In this document: positions 10,783-19,263 of the stretch, in pieces
Layout: each line of letters begins with the position of its first letter
How positions within the stretch are numbered: position 1 is the first letter of the stretch
NCBI GenBank assembly: GCA_963677395.2
Contig: OY781965.2
Location: forward strand, 2,108,001 to 2,172,000
Length of the DNA stretch: 64,000 nucleotides
Direction: 5' to 3'
Source of the DNA: G963667975 sp963677395
GTDB lineage: Bacteria > Bacteroidota > Bacteroidia > Bacteroidales > G963667975
The notes under the pieces: generated by a model
The model's database searches: none
Told to the model about the DNA's origin: nothing
Seen by the model: the letters and a program-made list of their open reading frames with translations, nothing else
Translations under genes and position numbers: made by a program

Positions 10783-11274
10783 TTATCTTCCTCTTCGATT
10801 GTTACGTTCTTCTTTTACCCGTTGGCGGATTTCTTTGAGCATGAATTTTTTAAAATCGCGTTCTGCCTGGTAAAGTAATAAGAGCTTTTTAGGTGGAAGT
10901 ACTTTTTTGAATTCAGCATGATATTTTTTGCGTAAATCGAGCATTTTTTGAGCCTGAATGATTTGGCTATCTGCAATTTCGAGAGCCTGTTTATCTGTGA
11001 GCGTTTCTATATCCAAGTCTTTTTCTTCAAGATTTTTTCCCATGAACTCTTTTACAATTACCTGACGCTGTGCTTCGTATTCGTTGTATATTGGCCAGAA
11101 TTGCTGTGCTTCGGCAGGTGTTAGCTGAAGTTTTTCGGTAATGAATGCAACTTTTTGTGCATCAATTTGTTCTCTGATTTTTTTTCTGCGAGCTCCATTT
11201 TGAGCAATTGACGGTATTGCTATGACTAGAGCAAGAAGTAAAATCAAGCTGTTTGTGATTATTTTTGTTTTCAT
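10783..11274 (-). CDS. Spy/CpxP-like periplasmic protein
   Basis: This 163-residue protein has a signal peptide (1-24, ending IAQ) and then an almost entirely helical, highly charged chain. It contains an LTPAEAQQFWPIYNEYEAQ segment resembling the LTxxQ-type repeats of Spy/CpxP periplasmic chaperones and metal-stress sensors, with an Arg-rich tail. It is the last gene of a minus-strand operon behind an ECF sigma factor and a single-TM protein. In Bacteroidota that layout often marks an envelope-stress module. Chaperone activity is inferred only from family resemblance. Confidence 0.7.
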   Translation of the reverse strand: MKTKIITNSLILLLALVIAIPSIAQNGARRKKIREQIDAQKVAFITEKLQLTPAEAQQFWPIYNEYEAQRQVIVKEFMGKNLEEKDLDIETLTDKQALEIADSQIIQAQKMLDLRKKYHAEFKKVLPPKKLLLLYQAERDFKKFMLKEIRQRVKEERNNRRGR

Positions 11275-11297
11275 GGCGTAATATGTTATATGTTTTA

Positions 11298-11822
11298 TTA
11301 TTCGGTGAAGATGCTGAAATAGGATGATTTGTCATAGTATTCTTCCAGCTCTTCTGTTTTTAATTCTTTGTTTTGATTGATTGGTGTAATTTTTTGATTT
11401 TCAATACTTTCTAATTGAGCATATTCGTCTTCAATTGCTGATTCCATATTGGGAATTGCTTCAATGCTGGCTTCACTGGCTGCATACTCAATCATAATAT
11501 CCGTATCAGTTTGGATAGATGCTTGTTGAATTGGATTTGGATGGGAGTTATCCAATATAATCTTTACTCCGATTAGGATGATAAAACTTGCTGCAGCAGC
11601 TATAGAGATTTTCCAATATTTATTTAAGGTTCGTACTTTCGATAATTGCTCTGACTTTGATTTTGCCGAAACTGTACCTGCCAGTATTCTGTCTTCTAAC
11701 GATTCAAAATAGTTCTCAGGAACGGTCATTGGATTCTTACGGGGAATATTCTCTAAGCTTATCCTTTTATTATTGTCCTGTGTTTCCATTTTTGTTTTCA
11801 TTTCTTTTTTGATGTTTCTCAT
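11298..11822 (-). CDS. Putative anti-sigma factor (single-pass membrane protein)
   Basis: The 174-residue product has a charged cytoplasmic N-terminus with a VPENYFESLEDRI motif, typical of small proteins next to Bacteroidota ECF sigma factors. One membrane segment lies near residues 71-91 (ISIAAAASFIILIGVKIIL), and an acidic, low-complexity outer part follows. It starts 10 nt after the sigma-factor stop codon, so translation is probably coupled. No zinc-binding HxxxCxxC anti-sigma motif is present; the anti-sigma role rests on position and topology. Confidence 0.65.
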   Translation of the reverse strand: MRNIKKEMKTKMETQDNNKRISLENIPRKNPMTVPENYFESLEDRILAGTVSAKSKSEQLSKVRTLNKYWKISIAAAASFIILIGVKIILDNSHPNPIQQASIQTDTDIMIEYAASEASIEAIPNMESAIEDEYAQLESIENQKITPINQNKELKTEELEEYYDKSSYFSIFTE

Positions 11823-11832
11823 CGTTAAAGGT

Positions 11833-12375
11833 TTAACGACTATTCAAAAATTCTTCTATTTTTTTAACTGCGTGATGGTAAGAGGCTTTAAGAGCGCCTA
11901 CTGATGTTCCTAGAATCTCTTCCATTTCTTCGTATTTCAGTTCTTCGTAGTATTTCATATTGAATACCAGACGTTGTTTTTCGGGTAATAAAAGGACTGC
12001 TTTTTGGAGTTGTAATTGGATTTCATCTCCTTCAAAGTAAGCATCTTCGATCAGGCTTTCGGACATTTTGTGCTCGATTGTATCCCATGAAATAATATTT
12101 CTACGACGTTTTTGAGCCAAAAATGTGAGGGTTTCGTTTATTGCAATCCGGTAAATCCAGGTGAAGAGCTTTGAGTCTTGGCGGAATGAGTTGATGTTTT
12201 CAAATATTTTAATGAAAACTAACTGAGTTACATCATCAGCATCATCATGATTCATAACCATGCGGCGAATCGTCCAGTAAACACGTTCATTGTAGGCGTT
12301 TACAAGTATTCTGAACCCTTTTCCTTGTGTAGATGGTTCTTTTAGTAGTTGCAGAAGTTCCTGTTCTGTAGCCAT
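11833..12375 (-). CDS. ECF-type RNA polymerase sigma factor
   Basis: A sigma-70 region 2 (about residues 20-90: YWTIRRMVMNHDDADDVTQ, then FTWIYRIAINETL) and a region 4 helix-turn-helix (about 115-175: LPEKQRLVFNMKYYEELKYEEM and SVGALKASYHHA) are clear. The 180-residue length fits an ECF factor with no extra domain. I start at the ATG at 12375 because the longer frame begins with TTG. It leads a three-gene operon with a putative anti-sigma factor and a Spy-like protein, suggesting control of an envelope-stress response. Confidence 0.92.
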   Translation of the reverse strand: MATEQELLQLLKEPSTQGKGFRILVNAYNERVYWTIRRMVMNHDDADDVTQLVFIKIFENINSFRQDSKLFTWIYRIAINETLTFLAQKRRRNIISWDTIEHKMSESLIEDAYFEGDEIQLQLQKAVLLLPEKQRLVFNMKYYEELKYEEMEEILGTSVGALKASYHHAVKKIEEFLNSR

Positions 12376-12464
12376 TCGGTGCAATTGTTATGCTAAGATA
12401 GAATAGTTTCACGATGGTTTAATCTGGATTTAAGAAAATTTTACAGTTTCGTTGTTCTGCATGA

Positions 12465-12499
12465 AAAAAGACCTGATGTTTGATTTTCCTCAGGTCTTT
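12465..12499 (-). terminator. Rho-independent terminator of the SRPBCC gene
   Basis: GACCTGA (12470-12476) pairs with TCAGGTC (12490-12496), extended by A/T pairs. Read on the minus strand the hairpin ends in TTTTTT, just after the SRPBCC gene. Confidence 0.75.
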
Positions 12500-12520
12500 A
12501 TATTGTTGATTTTCATTTGT

Positions 12521-12901
12521 TTATTCTTCGTAGAATTCGCGTAAAGCGGCAAAGTAAATATTATTCCAGCCGTCTGCAATATTTTCATAATCATCGTCAG
12601 GAATATTGGTATGTCGAAGTTCAACGGAGGTTGCGTTTTTGCTTTCATGTAGTTTTATAGTAACAATTGAGGCTTCTGTCTGTTCTCCAAAAAACCATTG
12701 CTGAACAATTTTCTTTCCATATTCAAATTCTAGATTTACACCGCAAATACTGCCTTCCCATAGAGAAAATTCGGAGCCCGCTTCGGTTGACATTTCTGCA
12801 ATTTCACCAGTCCATAAACGTAAGGTTAAAGGATTGGTCAATGCAAGATATATTTCTTCGGGAGATGCCGGAATTGAATAATAGCTTTTGAAATCTTTCA
12901 T
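12521..12901 (-). CDS. SRPBCC/AHSA1-like ligand-binding domain protein
   Basis: This 126-residue, single-domain protein shows the START/Bet v1-like pattern: an N-terminal strand plus IPASPEEIYLALTNPLTLRLWTG, a glycine-bearing sheet (SLWEGSICGVNLEF), and a long C-terminal helix (ENIADGWNNIYFAALREFY). Such proteins bind hydrophobic ligands or stimulate Hsp90-like partners; the substrate here is unknown. It is monocistronic, with its own terminator. Confidence 0.8.
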   Translation of the reverse strand: MKDFKSYYSIPASPEEIYLALTNPLTLRLWTGEIAEMSTEAGSEFSLWEGSICGVNLEFEYGKKIVQQWFFGEQTEASIVTIKLHESKNATSVELRHTNIPDDDYENIADGWNNIYFAALREFYEE

Positions 12902-12921
12902 TTTTTTGGTATGTTAAAATA

Positions 12922-12966
12922 AAAAAGAGCACATTTGGTGCAAATGTAACCAAATGTGCTCTTTTT
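12922..12966 (-). terminator. Strong terminator of the AsmA-like gene
   Basis: A 17-bp perfect stem (12922-12938 with 12950-12966) carries A and T tails, so it could act in both directions. It lies 15 nt beyond the AsmA-like stop codon. Confidence 0.85.
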
Positions 12967-12981
12967 AGTATGATTTATTGT

Positions 12982-15846
12982 TTAAAGTTTTGCTTTTTCT
13001 TCGGCGGCGGCAACCAGTTTGTTGCCTTCTTCGGTTGCTTTAGAAACCAATTGATTTCCTTTATTGTTCGCTTCGCTGTTTAGAGCAGCCGCTTTGTTGG
13101 CCGCTTCTTTATTCAGCTTTTCAGCCGCTTTTTCGGCTAGTTTCTTTTTGATAATGTTACTTCCGGCTTCGCTTATGAGTTTCTTGCCTTGAGCATCAGC
13201 TTCAGTTGTAAGCTTATCGGCTGCTTTTTGAGCTTCAGCGCGAATATTGTCAGCTTGTTTCTGAGCTTCAGCAATCATTTGATCCCGCTTTTTGCGTGCT
13301 TCGGCTACTGCTTTTTGAGCTTCATCTCGAGCTTTATTTAATGCTTCTTCTTTTTTCTGATCAAGCAATTGCTTTCCCTGATCTTTTAAAGTGTTAACCG
13401 CATCGTTTTTCATCTCTTTTAGTCCGGTTGAAACCTTTGGATCTGTTACTGAACCACCAATATTTACATCGAATTTTACCATTTCACCCATCGATATATT
13501 GGCACCTGTTTTTTGATTGGCTTTTGCCATCAATCCGTTTAATACACTGTTGGCCGCTCCACCAAATTCGCTGCGTGGGATTTCCATCTTCATGAGATAA
13601 TCCAGTGATTTGTCAAATCCGGTTGAGCCTGAAACGGTTGATTTGATCTTGTCAAGTTTGATTGGGAAGGGTTTTGTTTTTACACGACCATCTGCAAATT
13701 CATAGGCAATATTGAGTTTGTCGAGGTTGAGCTTTTTAAATTTTTCCATCTTCAGTGCATCGGCTACCTTGTTGAGTGTGTTTACGTTTTCGATCACTAT
13801 TTTAGATGTATTAAGCGAACCTCCACCGGTCATAGTGTTGTACAAAGGATTCATGAAACGATCCAGTTGCATGTTGAGTTTGAATTTAGTAGAGATGTTT
13901 CCGGAGGTTTTTTCGGCAATTGGAACTACCTTTTGCATCATCGAAAATGATTTTGCTGCCTTTTGAATGTTCAGATTCTGAACGTTGAAATCCATATTGA
14001 TCGCTGGATTAGCAGGTGCATCCGGTCCATGATAATAGCCATTAATAGCCATTTTCCCGTCAAGAGTATTCATGCTCAAATTTTTCATGTTTACCTTTTG
14101 ATCTTTAATTTCAAGAACACCATTTACATTGTCCATTTCCAGATTATCGTAAATGAGCTTGTTGAAATTACATTGCATCACAAAGTTGACATTGGCAGGC
14201 ACCACAAAGGCTTCCATTGCTTTGCTCACGCTGTCTTTTTTTACTTCCTTAGATGCATCTGTTTTTGGCATCAGATCGTTAATATTCATGTAGTTTGAGC
14301 TGGTGCTAAGTGTTCCATGGATGGTTTCGCCTTTGAGCCAGTATGGAATGTAGTTTTCGATTTTGCCTTTTGCACTGAAATCATTACGCCCCATTTTCAT
14401 ATTGAAATCAGCCAGATCGAGATAAGCAGGGGAAAAATTGAGTTTTGCAAGCTGGATATCTATCGGTTGAGTTAAGTCTTTGGAAGTATAGTTGAAGTTT
14501 TGAATCATAAGTGTTCCCAATGCCTGAAATTTTTCGTACTGCTTGTTTTGAATGGTTGACATTTTTCCTTTTAGAGTCATGTCAGCAGTGAAAATTCCAC
14601 TGAGCTTTTGATCTTTTTCCAGAGGGTACACATCTTTTACGATAGATAAATCCAAACGACCTTTGGCAATCATGTTCATTTCGGGGTCGGTCATAGGTGT
14701 TTTGATGAGCAATTGCAGATCGAACGGATTTCCGGCCATTTCGAAATGGAATTTGGCTACATCTACCACTGTATTGTCGAGGGTTCCTCCTTTGCTTGAT
14801 ATTTCGGTTTTGATGTTAATATTTGTTACTGCTTTAGGTACGCTTGGATACTGGAACATTGCATTGGAAACGTTGAGTGTAAGTCCGAAGGCTGGCATAT
14901 TCATCGAATCTTTGTAAATCCCTTTTACGAATGCGTTTAAATCGAGTTTTCCGGAAGTTTTCAACTTGTCGAAATCTTTGGAATATATAGCCGGAATCAT
15001 AGACAGCAGACTCTTGAATTCAGTTTTATCAGTGATGAATTTCATATCCAAATCGTAGCCTTGCTCAAGCATTTTAACAAATCCATCGATACGGAAGCTG
15101 AGATCGTTCAGCCTGTTTTCATTCTCTTTAAGAGTGAATTTCATATTTTTAAGATCAGCATCAATGTTTGCTTTGATGGACGCATTTGATTTGCTTAAAT
15201 AACGAATTCCGCCGTAGTCAAGAATAAGATCATCAACAGAAGTTTCGGTTTTGATGTTGGTTTGATCAGCAGTAAAGTCGCCGCTGAGTTCGTGGTTTAA
15301 ACCGTTTACTTCTACATAGGTATTCATTAAACGATCGTCGTAAACCAGTCGGGCATTATTAATGCTGAATTTAGTCAGCTTCATTTTAAAGGTTGAAGGT
15401 TCAGTAGGTTTTCCGGTGGTTGTGTCGATGGTTCCTGTGGGCTTAACGATATCCCAGTTTACTTTGCCATTTTTGAGAGTTTTGAGCAGAATGCGGGGTT
15501 CGTCAATCTCAATTTTCTTTACATTGATTTTATCACCGCTGAAAACGCTCATTAAATCGAGGGTTGCGTAAAGTTTTTTAACGCTGGCAAGGGTGTCACC
15601 TTCAAATTCATTCACACCTACCACTGAGAAATTTTCCACACTAAGCGAAAAGTTAGGAAAAGAGCGAAAGAGCGAGAGCCCAAATTCAGAGAAATCAACT
15701 TTGGCATATAATTGCTTGTTGGCCTCGTCTTTTACTTTTTCAATAATCTTTCCTTTGAATACAAAGGGGAGAATTATTGCCAGTAACAGAATTACACCCA
15801 GAGTAATTCCGGTGATCTTTAGAATTTTTTTTACTGTCTTGTTCAT
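12982..15846 (-). CDS. AsmA-like inner-membrane protein with helical C-terminal tail
   Basis: The 954-residue protein starts at the ATG at 15846; a longer open frame reaching into aroC is rejected. One N-terminal TM helix (about 9-30: ITGITLGVILLLAIILPF) anchors a large periplasmic beta-rich region. The region opens with an AsmA signature (VDFSEFGLSLFRSFPNFSLSVENF) and closes with an AsmA_2-like part (about 640-810). The last ~130 residues are an uninterrupted, Ala/Lys/Glu-rich amphipathic helix with repeats such as EARKKRDQMIAEAQKQAD, not usual for the family. AsmA/TamB-like proteins act in lipid transport or outer-membrane assembly. It lies 37 nt after aroC on the same strand, so the two may be cotranscribed, with a strong terminator behind. 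Confidence 0.85.
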   Translation of the reverse strand: MNKTVKKILKITGITLGVILLLAIILPFVFKGKIIEKVKDEANKQLYAKVDFSEFGLSLFRSFPNFSLSVENFSVVGVNEFEGDTLASVKKLYATLDLMSVFSGDKINVKKIEIDEPRILLKTLKNGKVNWDIVKPTGTIDTTTGKPTEPSTFKMKLTKFSINNARLVYDDRLMNTYVEVNGLNHELSGDFTADQTNIKTETSVDDLILDYGGIRYLSKSNASIKANIDADLKNMKFTLKENENRLNDLSFRIDGFVKMLEQGYDLDMKFITDKTEFKSLLSMIPAIYSKDFDKLKTSGKLDLNAFVKGIYKDSMNMPAFGLTLNVSNAMFQYPSVPKAVTNINIKTEISSKGGTLDNTVVDVAKFHFEMAGNPFDLQLLIKTPMTDPEMNMIAKGRLDLSIVKDVYPLEKDQKLSGIFTADMTLKGKMSTIQNKQYEKFQALGTLMIQNFNYTSKDLTQPIDIQLAKLNFSPAYLDLADFNMKMGRNDFSAKGKIENYIPYWLKGETIHGTLSTSSNYMNINDLMPKTDASKEVKKDSVSKAMEAFVVPANVNFVMQCNFNKLIYDNLEMDNVNGVLEIKDQKVNMKNLSMNTLDGKMAINGYYHGPDAPANPAINMDFNVQNLNIQKAAKSFSMMQKVVPIAEKTSGNISTKFKLNMQLDRFMNPLYNTMTGGGSLNTSKIVIENVNTLNKVADALKMEKFKKLNLDKLNIAYEFADGRVKTKPFPIKLDKIKSTVSGSTGFDKSLDYLMKMEIPRSEFGGAANSVLNGLMAKANQKTGANISMGEMVKFDVNIGGSVTDPKVSTGLKEMKNDAVNTLKDQGKQLLDQKKEEALNKARDEAQKAVAEARKKRDQMIAEAQKQADNIRAEAQKAADKLTTEADAQGKKLISEAGSNIIKKKLAEKAAEKLNKEAANKAAALNSEANNKGNQLVSKATEEGNKLVAAAEEKAKL

Positions 15847-15883
15847 GATATATTTTGATTTGTTTGGTTTTGCTGAAATATAA

Positions 15884-16954
15884 CTAAATCCGTGAGGTTT
15901 TATTTCGTAGCACATGATCGGCTAAAACCAATGCAGCCATTGCCTCCACGATAGGGAGAGCACGTGGTACAACGCAAACATCGTGCCGCCCTTCAATTTT
16001 TAGTTTGGTAATTTGTCCATGCTTGTTGGCTGTTTGTTGGGGTATTTTTATGGAAGATACTGGTTTGAATGCTACTTTGAAGTTTATGGGCATTCCGTTT
16101 GAGATTCCACCCTGAATGCCACCCGAATGGTTGGTACGGGTGGTAAAATCGCTTAAAAAAATGTCGTTATGTTCACTGCCTTTGGCTTTTGCTCCTTCAA
16201 ATCCAGAGCCTGTTTCGAATCCTTTTACGGAAGGGATGCTCAGCATTGCTTTCGCCAGATCAGCTTCGAGTTTGTCAAAAACGGGTTCACCCAGACCTAT
16301 GGGTGTATTCAGAATGCAGCATGTGATGATTCCACCACAGGTGTCTCCGTCAGTTTTGAGTTGTTGGATGTAGTTTTCCATTTCTGCAGAAAGTGCTTTA
16401 TCAGGGCATTTTACGCTGCTGGAATTGATTAAAAATAGTTCAGGGATGGTTTCCGTGTGTTTTGTCTCAAACGGACCTATTGCGCTTACCCATGATTGGA
16501 AGGTTACCCCGTAGGCTTGCAAGAGCAGTTTGGCAATGGCTCCTCCAGCAACACGGGCAACGGTTTCACGGGCTGAAGCACGGCCTCCTCCCGAAAGGTT
16601 GAACTCGCCGAATTTTTGTTCCCAGGTAAAGTCAGCATGGGACGGACGGTAAACTTCGCTGATATTTTTGTAATCGTCAGGCTTTGTGTTTTGATTTTCG
16701 ATTTTAAAAAAGATGGGAGTTCCTGTGGTTATGTTGTTTGAAATTCCGGAAAGAATTTCGATTTTGTCGTCTTCGATGCGTTCCGTAGAGCCTGGTGTAC
16801 AACCTGTTTTTCGGCGGTTAAGCTCCTGAGTGATGAATTCGAAATCAATACATAGTCCGGCAGGGCAGCCTTCAATAACTCCTCCGACTGCTGAGCCGTG
16901 CGATTCGCCCCAGGTAGTGAGCATAAATGATTTACCGGTAGTATTACCTCTCAT
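15884..16954 (-). CDS. aroC: Chorismate synthase
   Basis: The 356-residue product is full length for chorismate synthase, the FMN-dependent enzyme that converts EPSP to chorismate in the last shikimate-pathway step. Family signatures are intact: TTWGESHGSAVGGVIEGCPAG near the N-terminus, GGGRASARETVARVAGGAIAK in the middle, and RTNHSGGIQGGISNGMP toward the C-terminus. A TAAGTTTG -7 box lies only 13 nt before the ATG, implying a very short leader. The AsmA-like gene follows on the same strand. Confidence 0.97.
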   Translation of the reverse strand: MRGNTTGKSFMLTTWGESHGSAVGGVIEGCPAGLCIDFEFITQELNRRKTGCTPGSTERIEDDKIEILSGISNNITTGTPIFFKIENQNTKPDDYKNISEVYRPSHADFTWEQKFGEFNLSGGGRASARETVARVAGGAIAKLLLQAYGVTFQSWVSAIGPFETKHTETIPELFLINSSSVKCPDKALSAEMENYIQQLKTDGDTCGGIITCCILNTPIGLGEPVFDKLEADLAKAMLSIPSVKGFETGSGFEGAKAKGSEHNDIFLSDFTTRTNHSGGIQGGISNGMPINFKVAFKPVSSIKIPQQTANKHGQITKLKIEGRHDVCVVPRALPIVEAMAALVLADHVLRNKTSRI

Positions 16955-16966
16955 AAAATCTTTTTA

Positions 16967-16974
16967 CAAACTTA
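16967..16974 (-). promoter_or_regulatory. aroC -7 box TAAGTTTG
   Basis: An exact TAnnTTTG match on the minus strand, 13 nt before the aroC start codon. No good -33 element was found. If it is used, the mRNA leader would be only about 6 nt. Confidence 0.5.
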
Positions 16975-17047
16975 ACGATTACTCTGATACATTGTTCAGG
17001 GAGTAACGTTAAATTAGATATATGAGTGTAATACATGGCGAAAACTG

Positions 17048-18757
17048 TTATATCAATAGCGATGCTTCACTTGGATGAATTGTTTTAAAAGGAAATGTAA
17101 AGTAAAAAGCAGAGCCTGCATTAGGGTTGCTCTCTACCCAAATTGTTCCTCCAAGTATTTCTATATATGCTTTTACAATAGTTAATCCTAATCCCGAACC
17201 TTCGTATAATCGGGTGTTAGTAATATCGCCCTGTGTAAAACTGTTAAAAATCATATCTGTTTTATTTTCGGAAATTCCAATTCCGGTATCATTAACTGTA
17301 AACACAATATGTTCAGTTTTAAGTTCAGCGGAGAGAGTTATGCTTCCTTTATGAGTAAATTTAAGTGCATTATCTAAAAGATGCTCAAGGATAATATTCA
17401 GTTTAAAACTATCACTATAGATAACCAAATCGTTATCAATACCAGAAATAGACATTTTAAATTGCAATCCCTTGTTAATGATTTTTGATTTGTATTTTCT
17501 CTCTATGGTGTGTAATGTATTTGTTATGTTGAAGTTGTGATTATAAATTGAGGTTTGTCCTGTTTCGATTTGAGAAACATAGATGATATTGTTTACTGTA
17601 TTCATTAAACGTTCAGCACTTTGGTCTATAATCTCAGTATATTCTTTGCGTTCATCATTGGAAACAGTATCATTTTTTAAGAGAGCAAGAAATCCAAGTA
17701 TCCCATTAAAAGGAGTTCTTATTTCATGTGATAAATTATTTAGAAAAGCACTTTTCAACTGGTTGCTTTCTTCTGCTTTTGCTTTGGCAATTTTGAGCTC
17801 TTTCTTTTGTCTTATAAGACGTTCAAATAAATTGCCAATCTGCTGATATTCACCAGAGTTATTTTGTAAGTCTGCAATTAGTGCTTCATCTTCGGTTGTA
17901 AGGATACTCGTAATAAGTTTTAATGGTTTATTTACCCACTTACGAAGTGCAAAATAGAGAGCTATCCAAATAATAATAACGGAAATACATACTGTTGCGA
18001 AAAGTAAAATAGAGATTTTGTGATAAAGACTTATTGTATTTGATGTTTTTTTAAAAATCACAGTTGCAACAATATTGTTATTCCAGTCGTTAAGTGGATG
18101 TAGTACTGTAATTATATGATTTGCAGTAACTTGCGTATTGTTGTTTGTTTTTGAAGAGATGCTGACTTTAGAACTGCTTAATTCGCTTAATTCATTTGTG
18201 AAATCAGTTGTCCAAACCTTAGCAATAAACAGAAAACCTCTTGGATTCGTCAATGTGTGTGAAGGGTCGTTGTTCGGATGTATTGTGGCTGCACTGATTT
18301 CAGTAACCATATTGTTTGCGTAATAAAAGAAATTAACAAATTTCCGTTTCTTTAATGCAGTAAACAAATCCTGAGAAATAAACTTTTTGTCAGAAAATAT
18401 GTTACTTGCAGCTTCATGAATTTTGTTGAGATTTGTGTCATAAGCACATACATAATCAACATGATAAGAGTTAATTACTGTGGTGATATTGTTTTCTAAC
18501 CACGAAGTGTCGTTTGTGTAAATTGCCGTAATAAACTCATCGTAAAAAGTGTAGTCATATACAATTTGTTTTAGGTTTGATGTTTTAAGTTTCAGAATTG
18601 TATTAGCCTCATTATTTAATTGTTTGTGTGATTCTTCAATTACAATTTTTTGCTGCTTTTCTTTAACAATATACAATCCAATAATGATAGCAATCAGCGC
18701 AATACTTAGTAAAAGCAGTGTTAATGTTATTTTTTGGTATATGTAAGTTGTTTTCAT
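17048..18757 (-). CDS. Membrane sensor histidine kinase with CHASE4-like sensor domain
   Basis: TM1 (about 9-30) and TM2 (about 247-270) frame a ~215-residue periplasmic domain. Its YDYTFYDEFITA and DTSWLENN motifs resemble CHASE4 sensors. The kinase core follows: an H-box with His344 (NLSHEIRTPFNGILGF), N-box LLDNALKFTH, G1 NDTGIGIS, and G2 GSGLGLTIVKAYIEILGG. The protein ends right after the ATPase domain, with no receiver. No response-regulator gene adjoins it, so it is an orphan kinase with an unknown partner and signal. Confidence 0.9.
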   Translation of the reverse strand: MKTTYIYQKITLTLLLLSIALIAIIIGLYIVKEKQQKIVIEESHKQLNNEANTILKLKTSNLKQIVYDYTFYDEFITAIYTNDTSWLENNITTVINSYHVDYVCAYDTNLNKIHEAASNIFSDKKFISQDLFTALKKRKFVNFFYYANNMVTEISAATIHPNNDPSHTLTNPRGFLFIAKVWTTDFTNELSELSSSKVSISSKTNNNTQVTANHIITVLHPLNDWNNNIVATVIFKKTSNTISLYHKISILLFATVCISVIIIWIALYFALRKWVNKPLKLITSILTTEDEALIADLQNNSGEYQQIGNLFERLIRQKKELKIAKAKAEESNQLKSAFLNNLSHEIRTPFNGILGFLALLKNDTVSNDERKEYTEIIDQSAERLMNTVNNIIYVSQIETGQTSIYNHNFNITNTLHTIERKYKSKIINKGLQFKMSISGIDNDLVIYSDSFKLNIILEHLLDNALKFTHKGSITLSAELKTEHIVFTVNDTGIGISENKTDMIFNSFTQGDITNTRLYEGSGLGLTIVKAYIEILGGTIWVESNPNAGSAFYFTFPFKTIHPSEASLLI

Positions 18758-19263
18758 TTTGTGTAGCAGATTGGGGAGTTAGTTTTTATACTTAGGGCTT
18801 TCATTCCTTTACAAATATAGCAAGTTTTTTTGCAGATATCTTTTGTTTATAGGTTTTGTAATATTATAACTTATTACTTTGGAATTACAAATAATTTAGA
18901 AATCGAATTCATTAATTATTTATACAACGTATAAACTTGAAGTTTTTCAGTTATTTGTGTTTCTATTAATGATTATCTTATTATACAGGATGGTATATAA
19001 TAAGATAGTTTGATTATCATAGTGTGAAAATATATATATATTTAAAGTATTCTTTAATTATATGACATTCAAGGCTGGACTTAACAGAACAGAGCTGGTG
19101 CAAATTTGAGAAAGGTCTTCAGCCTGTATATGTTAAGAAGTAGCCGGAGGAGGAATATACGATGATTCTTATTTTGAAATGCTTATATTTGTTACAGTAA
19201 AAAAAGAGACTGATATTTATATTTATTAAATGCGGGTTCAACAATTAACGAATTACGAAACTT
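18758..19263. other. 505-bp intergenic region between divergent kinase genes
   Basis: An AT-rich divergent promoter region. TAnnTTTG boxes lie at 18812-18819 (minus strand, toward the CHASE4-like kinase) and 19184-19191 (plus strand, toward the hybrid kinase). Neither has a convincing -33 element. A 12-codon frame at 19162-19200 follows an unusual GGAGGAGGA stretch. Nothing else was recognised. Confidence 0.5.

Noticed and set aside
15847..15915. N-terminal extension of the AsmA-like protein into the aroC stop
   Set aside because: It would overlap the end of aroC, and MNKTVKK at 15846 directly precedes the membrane anchor.
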